Origin: Paeniglutamicibacter antarcticus_C | GTDB taxonomy: Bacteria; Actinomycetota; Actinomycetes; Actinomycetales; Micrococcaceae | Length of the DNA: 64,000 nucleotides | Assembly (NCBI RefSeq): GCF_039544305.1 | Contig: NZ_BAABLK010000093.1 | Location: forward strand, 29,048-93,047 | Direction: 5' to 3' | Part shown: positions 25,479 through 34,736 of the stretch, piece after piece | Layout of the letters: every line of letters starts with the position of its first letter | Position numbering within the stretch: the stretch's first letter is position 1 | The notes under the pieces: model-generated | Databases searched by the model: none | What the model saw: only the letters and a program-made list of their open reading frames with translations | What the model was told of the DNA's origin: nothing | Position numbers and translations under genes: made by a program

Positions 25479-26993
25479 ATGACTGAGAATTTTTCGCAGG
25501 CCCACCAGGCTGGCACCGACGACCCATTTACCGCTGCCGAACTCGAGGCCGCCATCAAGGTGCTGGGTCTGGTGCACCAGCTCGAACCCAAGGACGAGCG
25601 CCACGTTGCGGTACGCCGGGCAACGGGCAAGATGTTCAAGTCCGCAAAGCGCCACCGCAAGAATGAGAAGCGTTCGGCGATCAACGCCGCGGACCGGGCC
25701 GTGGTTGAACGCACCGCCACAGGATCCCCGCAGCGTCTCGATGACGAGACCCTCGGTCTTGACCTCAGCACGCCCACGGAGGCGCATACCGCCGGGGAGT
25801 ACATCAAGCCTCGCGGCTGCTACATCTGCAAGCAGCGATACACCACAGTCGATGCCTTCCACCATTACCTGTGCCCCGAATGCGCGGCGGCGGGGCGCGA
25901 TCGCCGCGATGCCCGCACCGACCTGTCCGGCAAACGCGCCCTGCTCACCGGCGGACGTGCCAAGATCGGCATGCACATTGCCTTGCGTCTGTTGCGCGAC
26001 GGCGCCCACACCACGATCACCACCCGTTTCCCTCGCGATGCCGCCCGCCGCTTTACCGCCCTGGAAGACTCCGCCGACTGGATCCACCGTTTGCGCATCG
26101 TGGGTATCGACCTGCGCGACCCCTCCCAGGTCATCTCCTTGGCCGACAGGGTTGCCGCCGAGGGCCCGCTGGACATCCTGATCAACAATGCCGCGCAGAC
26201 GGTGCGCCGCACCTCGAACTCCTACCTGCACCTGATCGAATCCGAGAACCAGCCGCTGGCCTCCGAACTTGAATTCGCCCACGGAGGCCCCGAAGTCTGG
26301 GGCCAGACCAGTCCCCCGTCCGAGCACCCTCGAGCCCTTGCCAGCGCGTTCCGCCTCGAGGATTCCACCTTGCTGGTCCCGGCTACCGAAACCAATTACG
26401 ATGCCCAGTCCGTGGCCGACCTGGCGATGAAGGCCGGTTCGGCGACCCTTGAGCGCATTGCCTCCGGCACCGCGATCGACGCCGGCGGCATGGTTCCCGA
26501 TGTCGTCACGGAGAACTCGTGGACGCAGATCCTGGGCAACGTGGATGCGCTGGAAATGCTCGAGGTCCAGTTGTGCAACGTCACCGCCCCGTTCCTGTTG
26601 GCCTCGCGGCTGCGCCCGGCGCTTGCGGCCAGTCAAGCGCACCGCAAGTACATCGTGAACGTCTCTGCCATGGAGGGCCAGTTCTCCCGCCGATACAAGG
26701 GCGCTGGGCATCCCCACACGAACATGGCTAAAGCCTCGCTGAACATGCTCACGCGCACCAGCGCCGAGGAAATGCTCACCACCGACCGGATCTTGATGTC
26801 CGCGGTGGACACCGGATGGATCACCGACGAACGGCCGCACGATTCCAAGGTCCGCATGGTCGCCGAAGGCTGGCACGCGCCGCTTGACCTCATTGACGGC
26901 GCGGCCCGGGTCTACCAACCGATCGTCGACGGGGAACGCGGCATCGACCTTTACGGCTGCTTCCTGAAGGACTACGAACCCTCCCCCTGGTAG
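25479..26993 (+). CDS. Large SDR-like protein with N-terminal helical region and zinc-ribbon-like CxxC pair
   Basis: 504-residue protein. Residues 1-105 are helical and basic. Residues 114-135 hold CYIC and CPEC separated by 14 residues with two His (128-129), a likely zinc site. A Rossmann domain follows with TGGRAKIGMHIA (157-168) and INNAAQ (235-240). About 100 residues rich in Ser, Glu and Thr separate this from the next conserved helix. Ser396 (NVSAMEG) is in place, but the YxxxK motif is absent: Lys418 in HTNMAKAS is preceded at -4 by Thr414, and the nearest Tyr is 406. Redox activity is therefore uncertain; an NAD-binding structural or RNA/DNA-linked role is possible. No operon partners. 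Confidence 0.78.
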   Translation: MTENFSQAHQAGTDDPFTAAELEAAIKVLGLVHQLEPKDERHVAVRRATGKMFKSAKRHRKNEKRSAINAADRAVVERTATGSPQRLDDETLGLDLSTPTEAHTAGEYIKPRGCYICKQRYTTVDAFHHYLCPECAAAGRDRRDARTDLSGKRALLTGGRAKIGMHIALRLLRDGAHTTITTRFPRDAARRFTALEDSADWIHRLRIVGIDLRDPSQVISLADRVAAEGPLDILINNAAQTVRRTSNSYLHLIESENQPLASELEFAHGGPEVWGQTSPPSEHPRALASAFRLEDSTLLVPATETNYDAQSVADLAMKAGSATLERIASGTAIDAGGMVPDVVTENSWTQILGNVDALEMLEVQLCNVTAPFLLASRLRPALAASQAHRKYIVNVSAMEGQFSRRYKGAGHPHTNMAKASLNMLTRTSAEEMLTTDRILMSAVDTGWITDERPHDSKVRMVAEGWHAPLDLIDGAARVYQPIVDGERGIDLYGCFLKDYEPSPW

Positions 26994-27455
26994 GCGCAAC
27001 GACGGACCGATCCAAACGGAGCTTGACCACGTCCGGTCGGTGGTGCCACCGCGTCGTGACCATTCAACTTGCACCGAATGCAAACATGCACATAGTGTAA
27101 GTTCGTGAACTTGTTTTCCTTGCACACCCTCGATCGGCCCCGAACAGTTTCGCGGGCCGCCCAACGCATGTCCGTTGCTCCCCGGCACCTCCGGTCGAGG
27201 GCTGCCGCGGCACCCCTCTTGGTGGCCGGGCACCGGAATGCGTGCAGCGCAACCTGTCCATTTCCACGGCTCCCGGTTCCGGCTCCCTGCCTCCGCCTCT
27301 CCAGCCCTTCCGGCGCTCCGAGAAGCGAACATCCAGCACCAAACCGGCCCGCCTGGAACACCCGAACGGGCACCCGGGTGACATTCCCCTTAGCAGGCTA
27401 GGAAAGTGCCTGTCCGCCGGCTCCATCATTTCCCCTCGTCAACTTGAAGGACACC
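26994..27455. other. 462-bp interval upstream of MMPL gene with AACTT repeats
   Basis: No credible gene. It contains the perfect palindrome AAGTTC-GT-GAACTT at 27099-27112, and 27066-27074 (AACTTGCAC) forms an imperfect inverted pair with 27095-27103 (GTGTAAGTT). TTGCAC at 27069-27074 could be a -35. The arrangement looks like an operator, but it lies ~345 bp before the MMPL start with no regulator beside it. Confidence 0.5.
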
Positions 27456-30029
27456 ATGGCCGAATTCCTCTATCGTCTTGGACGCGGATCAGCGCGCCAT
27501 GCACGAAAAATCATTGCCGCATGGTTCGCGGTCCTGCTGCTCGCTGCGGTGGCCTTCGCAGTGGGCGCAGGAACGCTGTCGAGCAACATCACCATTCCAG
27601 GAACCCCCACGGCCGAGGTGACCGACCGCCTCGCCACGGAGTTCCCCTCCGCTTCCGGAGGCACCGGGAGCATTGTTGCCCAAACCACCGGGGATAATCC
27701 GTTCTCCTCGACCCAGGAGGAAGCACTCGCCGCGCTGGCGGCCAAGGCAGGGTCGATCGACGGCGTGCAGGACGTCATCGATCCCTTTGCCACGCAGCAG
27801 CAGCGCTCCGAGCAGTCCGCCGCGATCACCGAGGGGCGCGACCAGCTATCGCAGGGGAACGCAAGGATCGACGCCGGCTTCTCGTCCTTGGACGCCGCCG
27901 GGGAAGAACTGGATGTGGGTGAGGCAAAACTCGACGCAGCGATTGCCCAAGCCCGCAGTGCCGGTGCCTATGAGAAGGCCAAGGCGCAGCTCGGCGCCCA
28001 GGCCCAACAGCTCGATGCGGGCCGCAAGGAACTCAAGAGCCAACGAGCGGACCTTGAATCAAAGCGTGCGGAGCTCAAGGAGCAAACCGCCAAGCTCGAA
28101 CAGGGTGCCTCGCTGCTGGAGATGGCCGCTGAGATCCGCACGGTCTCGAAGGACGATACCGCGGCGGTCACCACGGTGATCTTCACCGAGGCGCAAATGA
28201 ACGTCAGCCAGGAAACCAAGGACGCGCTCGTCGCGCTCTATGCGCAGAACCCCGTCGACGGTGTGCAAATCGACTTCTCCTCGGAGGTCTCCCAAGGCAT
28301 CCCTAGCATTCTCGGTCCCGGCGAAGTCATCGGCCTGGTTGTCGCCGGGGTCGTCCTGGTGCTGATGCTGGGGACCTTCATCGGTGCGGGCCTGCCGCTG
28401 CTCACCGCCTTGCTGGGCGTGGGAATCGGCGCACTTGGCGCACTCTCCCTTTCCAGCATGCTGGAAATGACCTCGGTGACCCCGGTCCTTGGCGTGATGC
28501 TCGGCTTGGCCGTGGGCATTGACTACTCCCTGTTCATCATCAACCGACACCGGCACCAGCTCAAGGAAGGCCTGGGTGTGCGCGAATCCATCGCCCTGGC
28601 CAACGGGACCTCCGGCAATGCCGTGGTCTTTGCCGGCGCCACGGTCTTCATCGCGCTGCTGGCACTGAATGTCACCGGGATCCCGTTCCTGGGACTGATG
28701 GGCAGCGTCGGTGCGGGAAGCGTCTTGATCGCGGTGCTCGTTGCCATCACGCTGACTCCGGCCTTGTTGTCGCTGGTGGGCACCAAGATTCTCAGCCGCA
28801 AGGAACGTTCCCGGGCCCTTGGCATGCCGGGAACCGGTAAAGGCACCGAGCCCCGGCATGCCAAGGGTTCAACGCTCAAGCCGATGTCCACCAAGGGAGC
28901 CATCGCCACCGCCTTTGCCGCGGTCCTGGTGTTGCTGGTGATCGCCACCCCGGCCCTGGATCTTCGCCTGAACCTTCCCGATGGCTCCTCTGAGGCCTCC
29001 GACACCACCGAATACCGGGCCTACACGACGATCTCGGAGCGCTTCGGCGAAGGAGTGAATGGCCCGCTGCTGGTCGTGGCGGACCTGCCCGGAAGCCCGA
29101 GCGAGGACGAGGCGCTTGCCGACCAAGCACGGATCGCCAAGGCGCTATTCGACCAACAGGATGTCCTTGCCGTCGCCCCGGCAGGCACCTCGAAGGACCG
29201 CACTGTTGCTGCGTTCCAGGTCATTCCGGCCGAGGGGCCAACGAGCATTTCGACCGAGAACCTCGTCCATGACCTACGTGAGCTCTCGCCCCTCGAGGGC
29301 ACTTATGACCTCGGGGTCGCCGGGTCGGCCAGCGGCAACGTGGATATTTCCGAGAAGCTTGCGCAGGCACTTCCGGTGTATCTCGGCGTGGTCGTCGGGC
29401 TCTCGATGCTGATCCTGCTGCTGGTCTTCCGGTCCATCTTCGTCCCGGTCATTGCGACGCTGGGCTTCATCCTGTCCTACTTCGCCGCGTTGGGTGGGGT
29501 CGTGGCGATCTACCAGTGGGGTTGGCTGCCGGCGGTCTTTGGCGTGGAAAGCCCCGGTCCCATCCTGAACTTCCTGCCCACGCTGCTGGTGGGAATCCTG
29601 TTTGGCTTGGCGATGGATTACCAGCTGTTCCTTGGCTCGGGAATGCGCGAATCCTTCGTGCACGGAGCACCGGCACGCCTGGCCGTGATCAAGGGTGTGC
29701 GGGCCGGACGCGCAGTGGTCTCCGCAGCGGCGATCATCATGATCTCCGTCTTCGGAGGCTTCGTGTTCTCGGACAGTTCCATGATCCGTCCCATCGGGTT
29801 CGCGCTGGCCTTCGGCGTGCTGGTCGACGCGTTCGTGGTGCGCATGCTGTTGATCCCGGCTCTCATGCACCTTGCGGGCAACGCCGCGTGGTGGCTGCCC
29901 AAGTGGCTGGACCGCATCATGCCGGATGTCGATGTTGAAGGCTCCAGCCTCGAACGCAGCCACCCCCATGCAGATGCAGGTCAGCTGACCGCGCCGGAAC
30001 CTGCAGGGGGCGATCACCGCAGAGCCTGA
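27456..30029 (+). CDS. MMPL/RND family membrane transporter
   Basis: 857-residue exporter of the MMPL group (hydrophobic export, proton-driven). Residues ~15-40 form TM1, followed by a large extracytoplasmic domain, a block of TMs containing AVGIDYSLFIINRHRH (the conserved Asp-Tyr relay), a second extracytoplasmic domain, and the final TM block with FGLAMDYQLFLGSGMRE. The first loop carries a long coiled coil at about residues 125-215 (repeats of DAGxxxLDAAxxxL type). The ATG at 27456 is preceded by GAAGGA; an in-frame TTG at 27444 was rejected. Substrate unknown: lipids or drugs are typical. No adjacent MmpS-like gene. Confidence 0.92.
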   Translation: MAEFLYRLGRGSARHARKIIAAWFAVLLLAAVAFAVGAGTLSSNITIPGTPTAEVTDRLATEFPSASGGTGSIVAQTTGDNPFSSTQEEALAALAAKAGSIDGVQDVIDPFATQQQRSEQSAAITEGRDQLSQGNARIDAGFSSLDAAGEELDVGEAKLDAAIAQARSAGAYEKAKAQLGAQAQQLDAGRKELKSQRADLESKRAELKEQTAKLEQGASLLEMAAEIRTVSKDDTAAVTTVIFTEAQMNVSQETKDALVALYAQNPVDGVQIDFSSEVSQGIPSILGPGEVIGLVVAGVVLVLMLGTFIGAGLPLLTALLGVGIGALGALSLSSMLEMTSVTPVLGVMLGLAVGIDYSLFIINRHRHQLKEGLGVRESIALANGTSGNAVVFAGATVFIALLALNVTGIPFLGLMGSVGAGSVLIAVLVAITLTPALLSLVGTKILSRKERSRALGMPGTGKGTEPRHAKGSTLKPMSTKGAIATAFAAVLVLLVIATPALDLRLNLPDGSSEASDTTEYRAYTTISERFGEGVNGPLLVVADLPGSPSEDEALADQARIAKALFDQQDVLAVAPAGTSKDRTVAAFQVIPAEGPTSISTENLVHDLRELSPLEGTYDLGVAGSASGNVDISEKLAQALPVYLGVVVGLSMLILLLVFRSIFVPVIATLGFILSYFAALGGVVAIYQWGWLPAVFGVESPGPILNFLPTLLVGILFGLAMDYQLFLGSGMRESFVHGAPARLAVIKGVRAGRAVVSAAAIIMISVFGGFVFSDSSMIRPIGFALAFGVLVDAFVVRMLLIPALMHLAGNAAWWLPKWLDRIMPDVDVEGSSLERSHPHADAGQLTAPEPAGGDHRRA

Positions 30030-30051
30030 CGTGCACTGATCACAGCACCTG

Positions 30052-30102
30052 CCGTGGTGCCGCCACTGCCCTCTCGTGCAGGGGCCAATGGCGGTACCAC
30101 GG
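30052..30102 (+). terminator. Hairpin after MMPL gene
   Basis: 14-bp arms CCGTGGTGCCGCCA / TGGCGGTACCACGG with one mismatch and a 23-nt loop that can pair further. It lies 22 nt past the MMPL stop, before pepN. No U-tract. Confidence 0.5.
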
Positions 30103-30208
30103 ACTTGGTGCCGGGCCCGGATCGCCGGTCGGGCCACAGCCTCGGGCCACATTCCTCCTCCGAGACTCTCAAACGCTCGTTTCATGTTTGAATGGTCTGG
30201 TGGATCAC

Positions 30209-32848
30209 ATGCGAAGAATCTCAGGCCCGAACGAAAACCTCTCCCGCGACGAAGCAGCTTGGCGCGCACAAACCCTCAGGGTGCTCGCCTACAAGGTTGA
30301 ACTGGACCTAAGCCAGGCGCAGGACCCGACGGTCACCGGGTACCGCTCCAAGACCACCTTGGACGTCGTGGCCCACGGCACCAGCGGCACGTTCCTGGAC
30401 TTCATCCACGAATCGGTCGAGTCGATCACCCTCAACGGGGCTGCCGTGGACCTGGCGCAAGCCGTCGACGGCTCGCGCATCTACCTTGACGGCCTGGGCC
30501 AGGGAAATGACGCCGTGAACTCCGTGGTCATCGACGGGCATGCGAAGTATTCGCGCAGCGGCGAGGGCCTGCACCGTTACGTGGATCCGGCCGACGGGGA
30601 GACCTACTGCTACACCCAGTTCGAACCGGCCGACGCCCGCCGCGTCTATGCGAACTTCGAACAGCCCGATTTGAAGGCGCCGTTCACCTTCATCGTGCGC
30701 GCACCGAGCCAATGGCACGTTGGTTCGAACCAAGCCGCCGCCCGCCTCGAGGATCACGGGGACGGCACGGCGACGACGCACTTCGCGACGACCTTGCCGA
30801 TCTCCACCTACATCACCACGGTGTTGGCGGGCCCCTACTTCGTGGCGACCGATTCCTACAGCTACACCCGCCCCGACGGGACCGAGCTGGTGATTGACCT
30901 GAACGCGACCTGCCGTGTCTCCCTCGCCGAGCACTTCGATGCGCAAAACATCCTGGACCTGACCAAGACCGGGCTGGATTTCTTCCACGAACTCTTCGAC
31001 TACCCCTACCCGTGGGGCAAGTACGATTCGGCATTCGTTCCCGAATACAACCTCGGCGCCATGGAGAACCCCGGGCTGGTCACGTTCACCGAGTCCTACG
31101 TGTTCACCTCCCGGGCCACCGAGGCGCAGTACGAGCAGCGGTCCAACACCTTGATGCACGAGATGGTGCACATGTGGTTCGGCGACCTGGTCACCATGTC
31201 CTGGTGGGATGACCTGTGGCTCAAGGAGTCCTTCGCGGACTACATCGGCACCCTGGCCAACGCCGACGCCACGGAGTTCACCACCGCGTGGACCACCTTC
31301 GCCAACCGCCGCAAGGGGTGGGCCTACGTGGCCGACCAGCTGCCCTCGACGCACCCGATCGTCGCGGACATCACCGATCTCGAGGCGGCAAAGCAGAACT
31401 TCGACGGGATCACCTATGCCAAGGGCGCCTCGGTGCTCAAGCAGCTAGCAGCCTACGTGGGGGCAGAGGCCTTCCGCAATGCCGCCCGCAGCTACTTCCG
31501 TGCCCATGAATTTGCCAACACCACGCTCACCGACTTCCTCATCGCCCTGGGCGAGGCCTCGGGCCGCGACATGGGTTCCTGGTCCGACGCGTGGCTCAAG
31601 ACCGCAGGGGTGCCGCGCCTGGGCGTGGAGCTCCAACTGGCCAATGGCGCAATCACCGCGGCCAGGCTCACCCAGTCCGGCACCGACCCCATCACCGGTG
31701 CGGACATCAGGCACCCGCACGTGCTCAACGTGGGCCTGTTCGACATCCTCGACGGAACCCTCACCCGCACCTCCATCCACCGCGTGGAACTCACCGGCGC
31801 CGGCATCGACCTGCCCTTCCTCACCGGCCGGCCACGCCCGGATTTGATCCTCCCCAACGACGGGGATGACACCTACGCCATGGTGGACTTCGACGAGGAT
31901 TCCCTGGCGACGTTGCTGGGCCACCTGGGCACCCTTGGTGACCCGCTGGCCCGCGCCACCTGCTGGGCCGCCCTGTGGAACATGGTGCGCGATGCCCGGC
32001 TTCCGGCACCGGAATTCCTGCTGGCGGTACGCGCGCACGCCGGTTCCCTGACCGAGGTCTCGGTCTTCGCCCAGGTCCTCGCCCAGGGAAACACTGCCAT
32101 CACCCAGTACCTGCCGCCGGGCCAACGCAGGGTCCAGCGCCAAGCACTGGCAGATTCCATTACCGGTTGGCTCGAGCGCGCAGAGCCGGGAAGCGACGCT
32201 CAGATCGCTGCCGCGCGAGCCCTGGCCGTGCTGGCACGCGGCGGGGTCGCGGGGGACATCGTTGACTCCCTGCTGGCCGGGGAGAACCGGTTCGCGGGCC
32301 TGGAGCTTGACGAGGAACTGCGCTGGGCACTGTGGGCGGCCAAGGCAGCCACCGGCGAACTGGACGATAACGCCCTGGCCAAGTTGGAAGCCGACGCCGC
32401 GGCTCAGCCCTCGGCGGTCTCCACCGCCGGCCGCCTGCTCGCCCTTGCCGCACGCCCCGAGGCCCAGGTGAAGGAAAGTGCATTCAACGCGGTGCTTTCC
32501 GGACACCACGCCGATGGATCAGCCCTGTCCAACGAGGCGATCTCCGCCACCGCCGCCGGGTTCCTGCTGGGCACCCACGAGCTGCTCGATGTCCACTACG
32601 GTGCTTACTGGCCCGCACTTGAGCAAATCTGGTCCTCCATGAGCATCGGCATGGCCACCCGCGTGATCAGCGGACTCTTCCCGGGATCCCAGGACCGTGT
32701 CGATGACGGTACCCACCCGGTGATGGCCCAACTGGAGAGCTGGCTCAACGGCCACCCGAAGGCACCGCGCGCACTGCGCCGGATCCTCGCGGAGCAACGC
32801 GATGCACTGGAACGCTCGCTGGCCGCCCAGGAACTCGCCTCGCGCTAG
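30209..32848 (+). CDS. pepN: Aminopeptidase N (M1 family)
   Basis: Cytoplasmic zinc aminopeptidase of 879 residues. The substrate motif GAMEN is at 283-287, the zinc motif HEMVHMWFGD starts near 317, and the third ligand Glu lies 18 residues after the second His in WLKESFADY. The C-terminal ERAP1-like helical domain is present and ends normally. The ATG at 30209 has GGTGG at 6 nt; GTG at 30200 and TTG at 30188 are less likely. It follows the MMPL gene by 179 bp with a hairpin between, so it is probably transcribed separately. Confidence 0.95.
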   Translation: MRRISGPNENLSRDEAAWRAQTLRVLAYKVELDLSQAQDPTVTGYRSKTTLDVVAHGTSGTFLDFIHESVESITLNGAAVDLAQAVDGSRIYLDGLGQGNDAVNSVVIDGHAKYSRSGEGLHRYVDPADGETYCYTQFEPADARRVYANFEQPDLKAPFTFIVRAPSQWHVGSNQAAARLEDHGDGTATTHFATTLPISTYITTVLAGPYFVATDSYSYTRPDGTELVIDLNATCRVSLAEHFDAQNILDLTKTGLDFFHELFDYPYPWGKYDSAFVPEYNLGAMENPGLVTFTESYVFTSRATEAQYEQRSNTLMHEMVHMWFGDLVTMSWWDDLWLKESFADYIGTLANADATEFTTAWTTFANRRKGWAYVADQLPSTHPIVADITDLEAAKQNFDGITYAKGASVLKQLAAYVGAEAFRNAARSYFRAHEFANTTLTDFLIALGEASGRDMGSWSDAWLKTAGVPRLGVELQLANGAITAARLTQSGTDPITGADIRHPHVLNVGLFDILDGTLTRTSIHRVELTGAGIDLPFLTGRPRPDLILPNDGDDTYAMVDFDEDSLATLLGHLGTLGDPLARATCWAALWNMVRDARLPAPEFLLAVRAHAGSLTEVSVFAQVLAQGNTAITQYLPPGQRRVQRQALADSITGWLERAEPGSDAQIAAARALAVLARGGVAGDIVDSLLAGENRFAGLELDEELRWALWAAKAATGELDDNALAKLEADAAAQPSAVSTAGRLLALAARPEAQVKESAFNAVLSGHHADGSALSNEAISATAAGFLLGTHELLDVHYGAYWPALEQIWSSMSIGMATRVISGLFPGSQDRVDDGTHPVMAQLESWLNGHPKAPRALRRILAEQRDALERSLAAQELASR

Positions 32849-33261
32849 GTTCCACGGCACCAACAACTCCAACACGCCAAGGGGCAGATGTTTCCTTCCG
32901 CGGACACCACGTGAGGAAGCATCCGCCCCTTGGCCATCGGTCCGCAAGGCCGGGCCTTCGTCGCCTTGGGCACGCCCCGCGGAAGGTATTTCCCCCAGGA
33001 CCCCGATGATCTACGGATCGCTGGCCTCCACCATCGATCTGATGGTGAAGGCCGACCACCGCACGAGAGCCTGCGGGTGGATCCCGTCCGGCGTGCGTGG
33101 TAGCGAGGTCTCAATGTTATAAACACCAGGTCTTGCACCCGACGGCTGCAACCTCGCGCCCCCGGGCTTGCGCCGGTTTTTAAACGGCGCGGTTGGTCAT
33201 CGGTGGCGCTGATGAATTACGGTTGCCAGTATCCTTGTTCCACAGCTCGAAGGAGATCCCC
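32849..33261. other. 413-bp interval between pepN and aldehyde dehydrogenase gene
   Basis: No credible gene. It holds the strong hairpin at 32876-32934. The remainder presumably carries the aldehyde dehydrogenase promoter, but I see no convincing -35/-10 pair. Confidence 0.5.
32876..32934 (+). terminator. Long hairpin after pepN
   Basis: Imperfect ~21-bp stem: GCCAAGGGGC / GCCCCTTGGC at the base, continuing with GATG-TTCCT / AGGAA-CATC pairing, around a 17-nt loop. It starts 28 nt after the pepN stop. No U-tract. Confidence 0.6.
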
Positions 33262-34635
33262 ATGAGTGTTTACGCAGTCACCAACCCGACGACAGGTATC
33301 GTCGAAGCCACCTACCCCACGGCCACCGACGCGGATATCGCCTCGGCGTTGAATCGTTCCGACACCGCATTCGGCACCTGGCACACCTCGGAAATCACTG
33401 AGCGCGCCGCGCTGCTGAACCGCGTAGCGGACCTTTACCAGGAGCACCGCGACGAGCTGGCGGGAATCATCACCCGTGAAATGGGCAAGCCGATTGTCCA
33501 GTCCGGCAAGGAAATCGACATCACTGTCTCCATCTACAGGTACTACGCCGCAAACGGCGAGAAGTTCTTGGCCGATGAAGAACTCGAGGTGGCCTCCGGC
33601 GGCACCGCGCTGGTGCGCAAGGAAGGGGTGGGTGTGCTGCTGGGCATCATGCCGTGGAACTTCCCGTACTACCAGGTCGCCCGGTTTGCCGCGCCAAACC
33701 TGATGAACGGCAACACGATCCTGCTCAAGCACGCCCCGCAGTGCCCGGAGTCGGCCCTGGCCATGGAGGCCATCTTCACCGACGCCGGCGCCCCCGACGG
33801 CGCCTATGTGAACATCTTCGCCACCAACGACCAGGCCGCGGAGATCATTGCCGATCCCCGCATCCAAGGCGTATCGCTCACCGGTTCGGAACGCGCAGGT
33901 TCCGCGGTGGCCGAGGTCGCCGGGCGCAACCTGAAGAAGGTCGTGCTCGAGCTCGGCGGCTCGGACCCGTTCCTGGTGCTGGATAACGCCAACATCAAGC
34001 GCGCAGCCAAGCAGGCGATGTTCGGCCGCTTTTCCAACACCGGCCAGGCCTGCAACGCAGCCAAGCGCATCATTATCGACGAGGCAGTCTACGACGAGTT
34101 CGTTGACTCCTTCACCGGCGCCGTCGCAGGAATCAAGGTCGGAGACCCGGCGGCGCCGGAGACCTTCATGGGACCGCTCTCATCGGCCGCGGCGCGCGAG
34201 GGACTCGCCGCGCAGGTGAAGGACGCCATCGACAAGGGCGCCACCGTTCTCGCTGGTGGAACCGCGCTGGAGGGCGAGGGCTCGTTCTTCGCCCCGACGG
34301 TGCTGGCCGATGTCACCCAGGACATGCGCGCCTACTCCGAGGAACTCTTCGGACCTGTCGCGGTGCTCTACAAGGTATCCGGCGACGAGGAGGCAGTGGC
34401 CCTGGCCAACAGCTCGGCGTACGGACTCGGCGCCTCAATCCAGAGTGAGGACATGGACCGTGCACGGGACATCGCCGAGAAACTGGAGGTCGGGATGGTC
34501 TCGATCAACCAGACAAGTGGCACCGCCGCAGAGCTTCCCTTCGGCGGGGTCAAGCGCTCGGGCGTTGGACGCGAATTGGGCAAGTACGGCATGGAGGAGT
34601 TCGTCAACCGCAAGCTGGTCACCTACCGCGGCTAG
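33262..34635 (+). CDS. NAD(P)-dependent aldehyde dehydrogenase, succinate-semialdehyde dehydrogenase-like
   Basis: 457-residue ALDH. Motifs: PWNFPYYQVARFAAPNLMNGN for the cofactor pocket, ELGGSDPFLVL with the general-base Glu, and the nucleophile Cys264 in NTGQACNAAKR. The C-terminal LPFGGVKRSGVGRELGKYG is typical of the GabD/YneI group. It oxidises an aldehyde, perhaps succinate semialdehyde, to the acid. AAGGAGA precedes the ATG by 5 nt, fixing the start. There are no GABA-pathway neighbours, so the physiological substrate is open. A terminator follows. Confidence 0.9.
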   Translation: MSVYAVTNPTTGIVEATYPTATDADIASALNRSDTAFGTWHTSEITERAALLNRVADLYQEHRDELAGIITREMGKPIVQSGKEIDITVSIYRYYAANGEKFLADEELEVASGGTALVRKEGVGVLLGIMPWNFPYYQVARFAAPNLMNGNTILLKHAPQCPESALAMEAIFTDAGAPDGAYVNIFATNDQAAEIIADPRIQGVSLTGSERAGSAVAEVAGRNLKKVVLELGGSDPFLVLDNANIKRAAKQAMFGRFSNTGQACNAAKRIIIDEAVYDEFVDSFTGAVAGIKVGDPAAPETFMGPLSSAAAREGLAAQVKDAIDKGATVLAGGTALEGEGSFFAPTVLADVTQDMRAYSEELFGPVAVLYKVSGDEEAVALANSSAYGLGASIQSEDMDRARDIAEKLEVGMVSINQTSGTAAELPFGGVKRSGVGRELGKYGMEEFVNRKLVTYRG

Positions 34636-34658
34636 TTCCGGCACCACCGCGTAGCCAA

Positions 34659-34697
34659 GAAGGCCTCCCGAACAGCGATGTCCGGGAGGCCTTCTTC
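34659..34697. terminator. Bidirectional terminator after aldehyde dehydrogenase gene
   Basis: Perfect 12-bp inverted repeat GAAGGCCTCCCG / CGGGAGGCCTTC with a 12-nt loop, followed by TTCG, between the convergent stops of the aldehyde dehydrogenase and the lipoate ligase. Confidence 0.7.
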
Positions 34698-34736
34698 GTC
34701 CTTCCGCGCCTTGGACCGCAATGTGGTCCACTCTCG

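Noticed and set aside
25008..27332. 774-codon open frame on the minus strand
   Set aside because: It runs antisense through the zinc-ribbon SDR gene and the flanking gaps. The composition is a typical high-GC shadow, with no domain or start signal.
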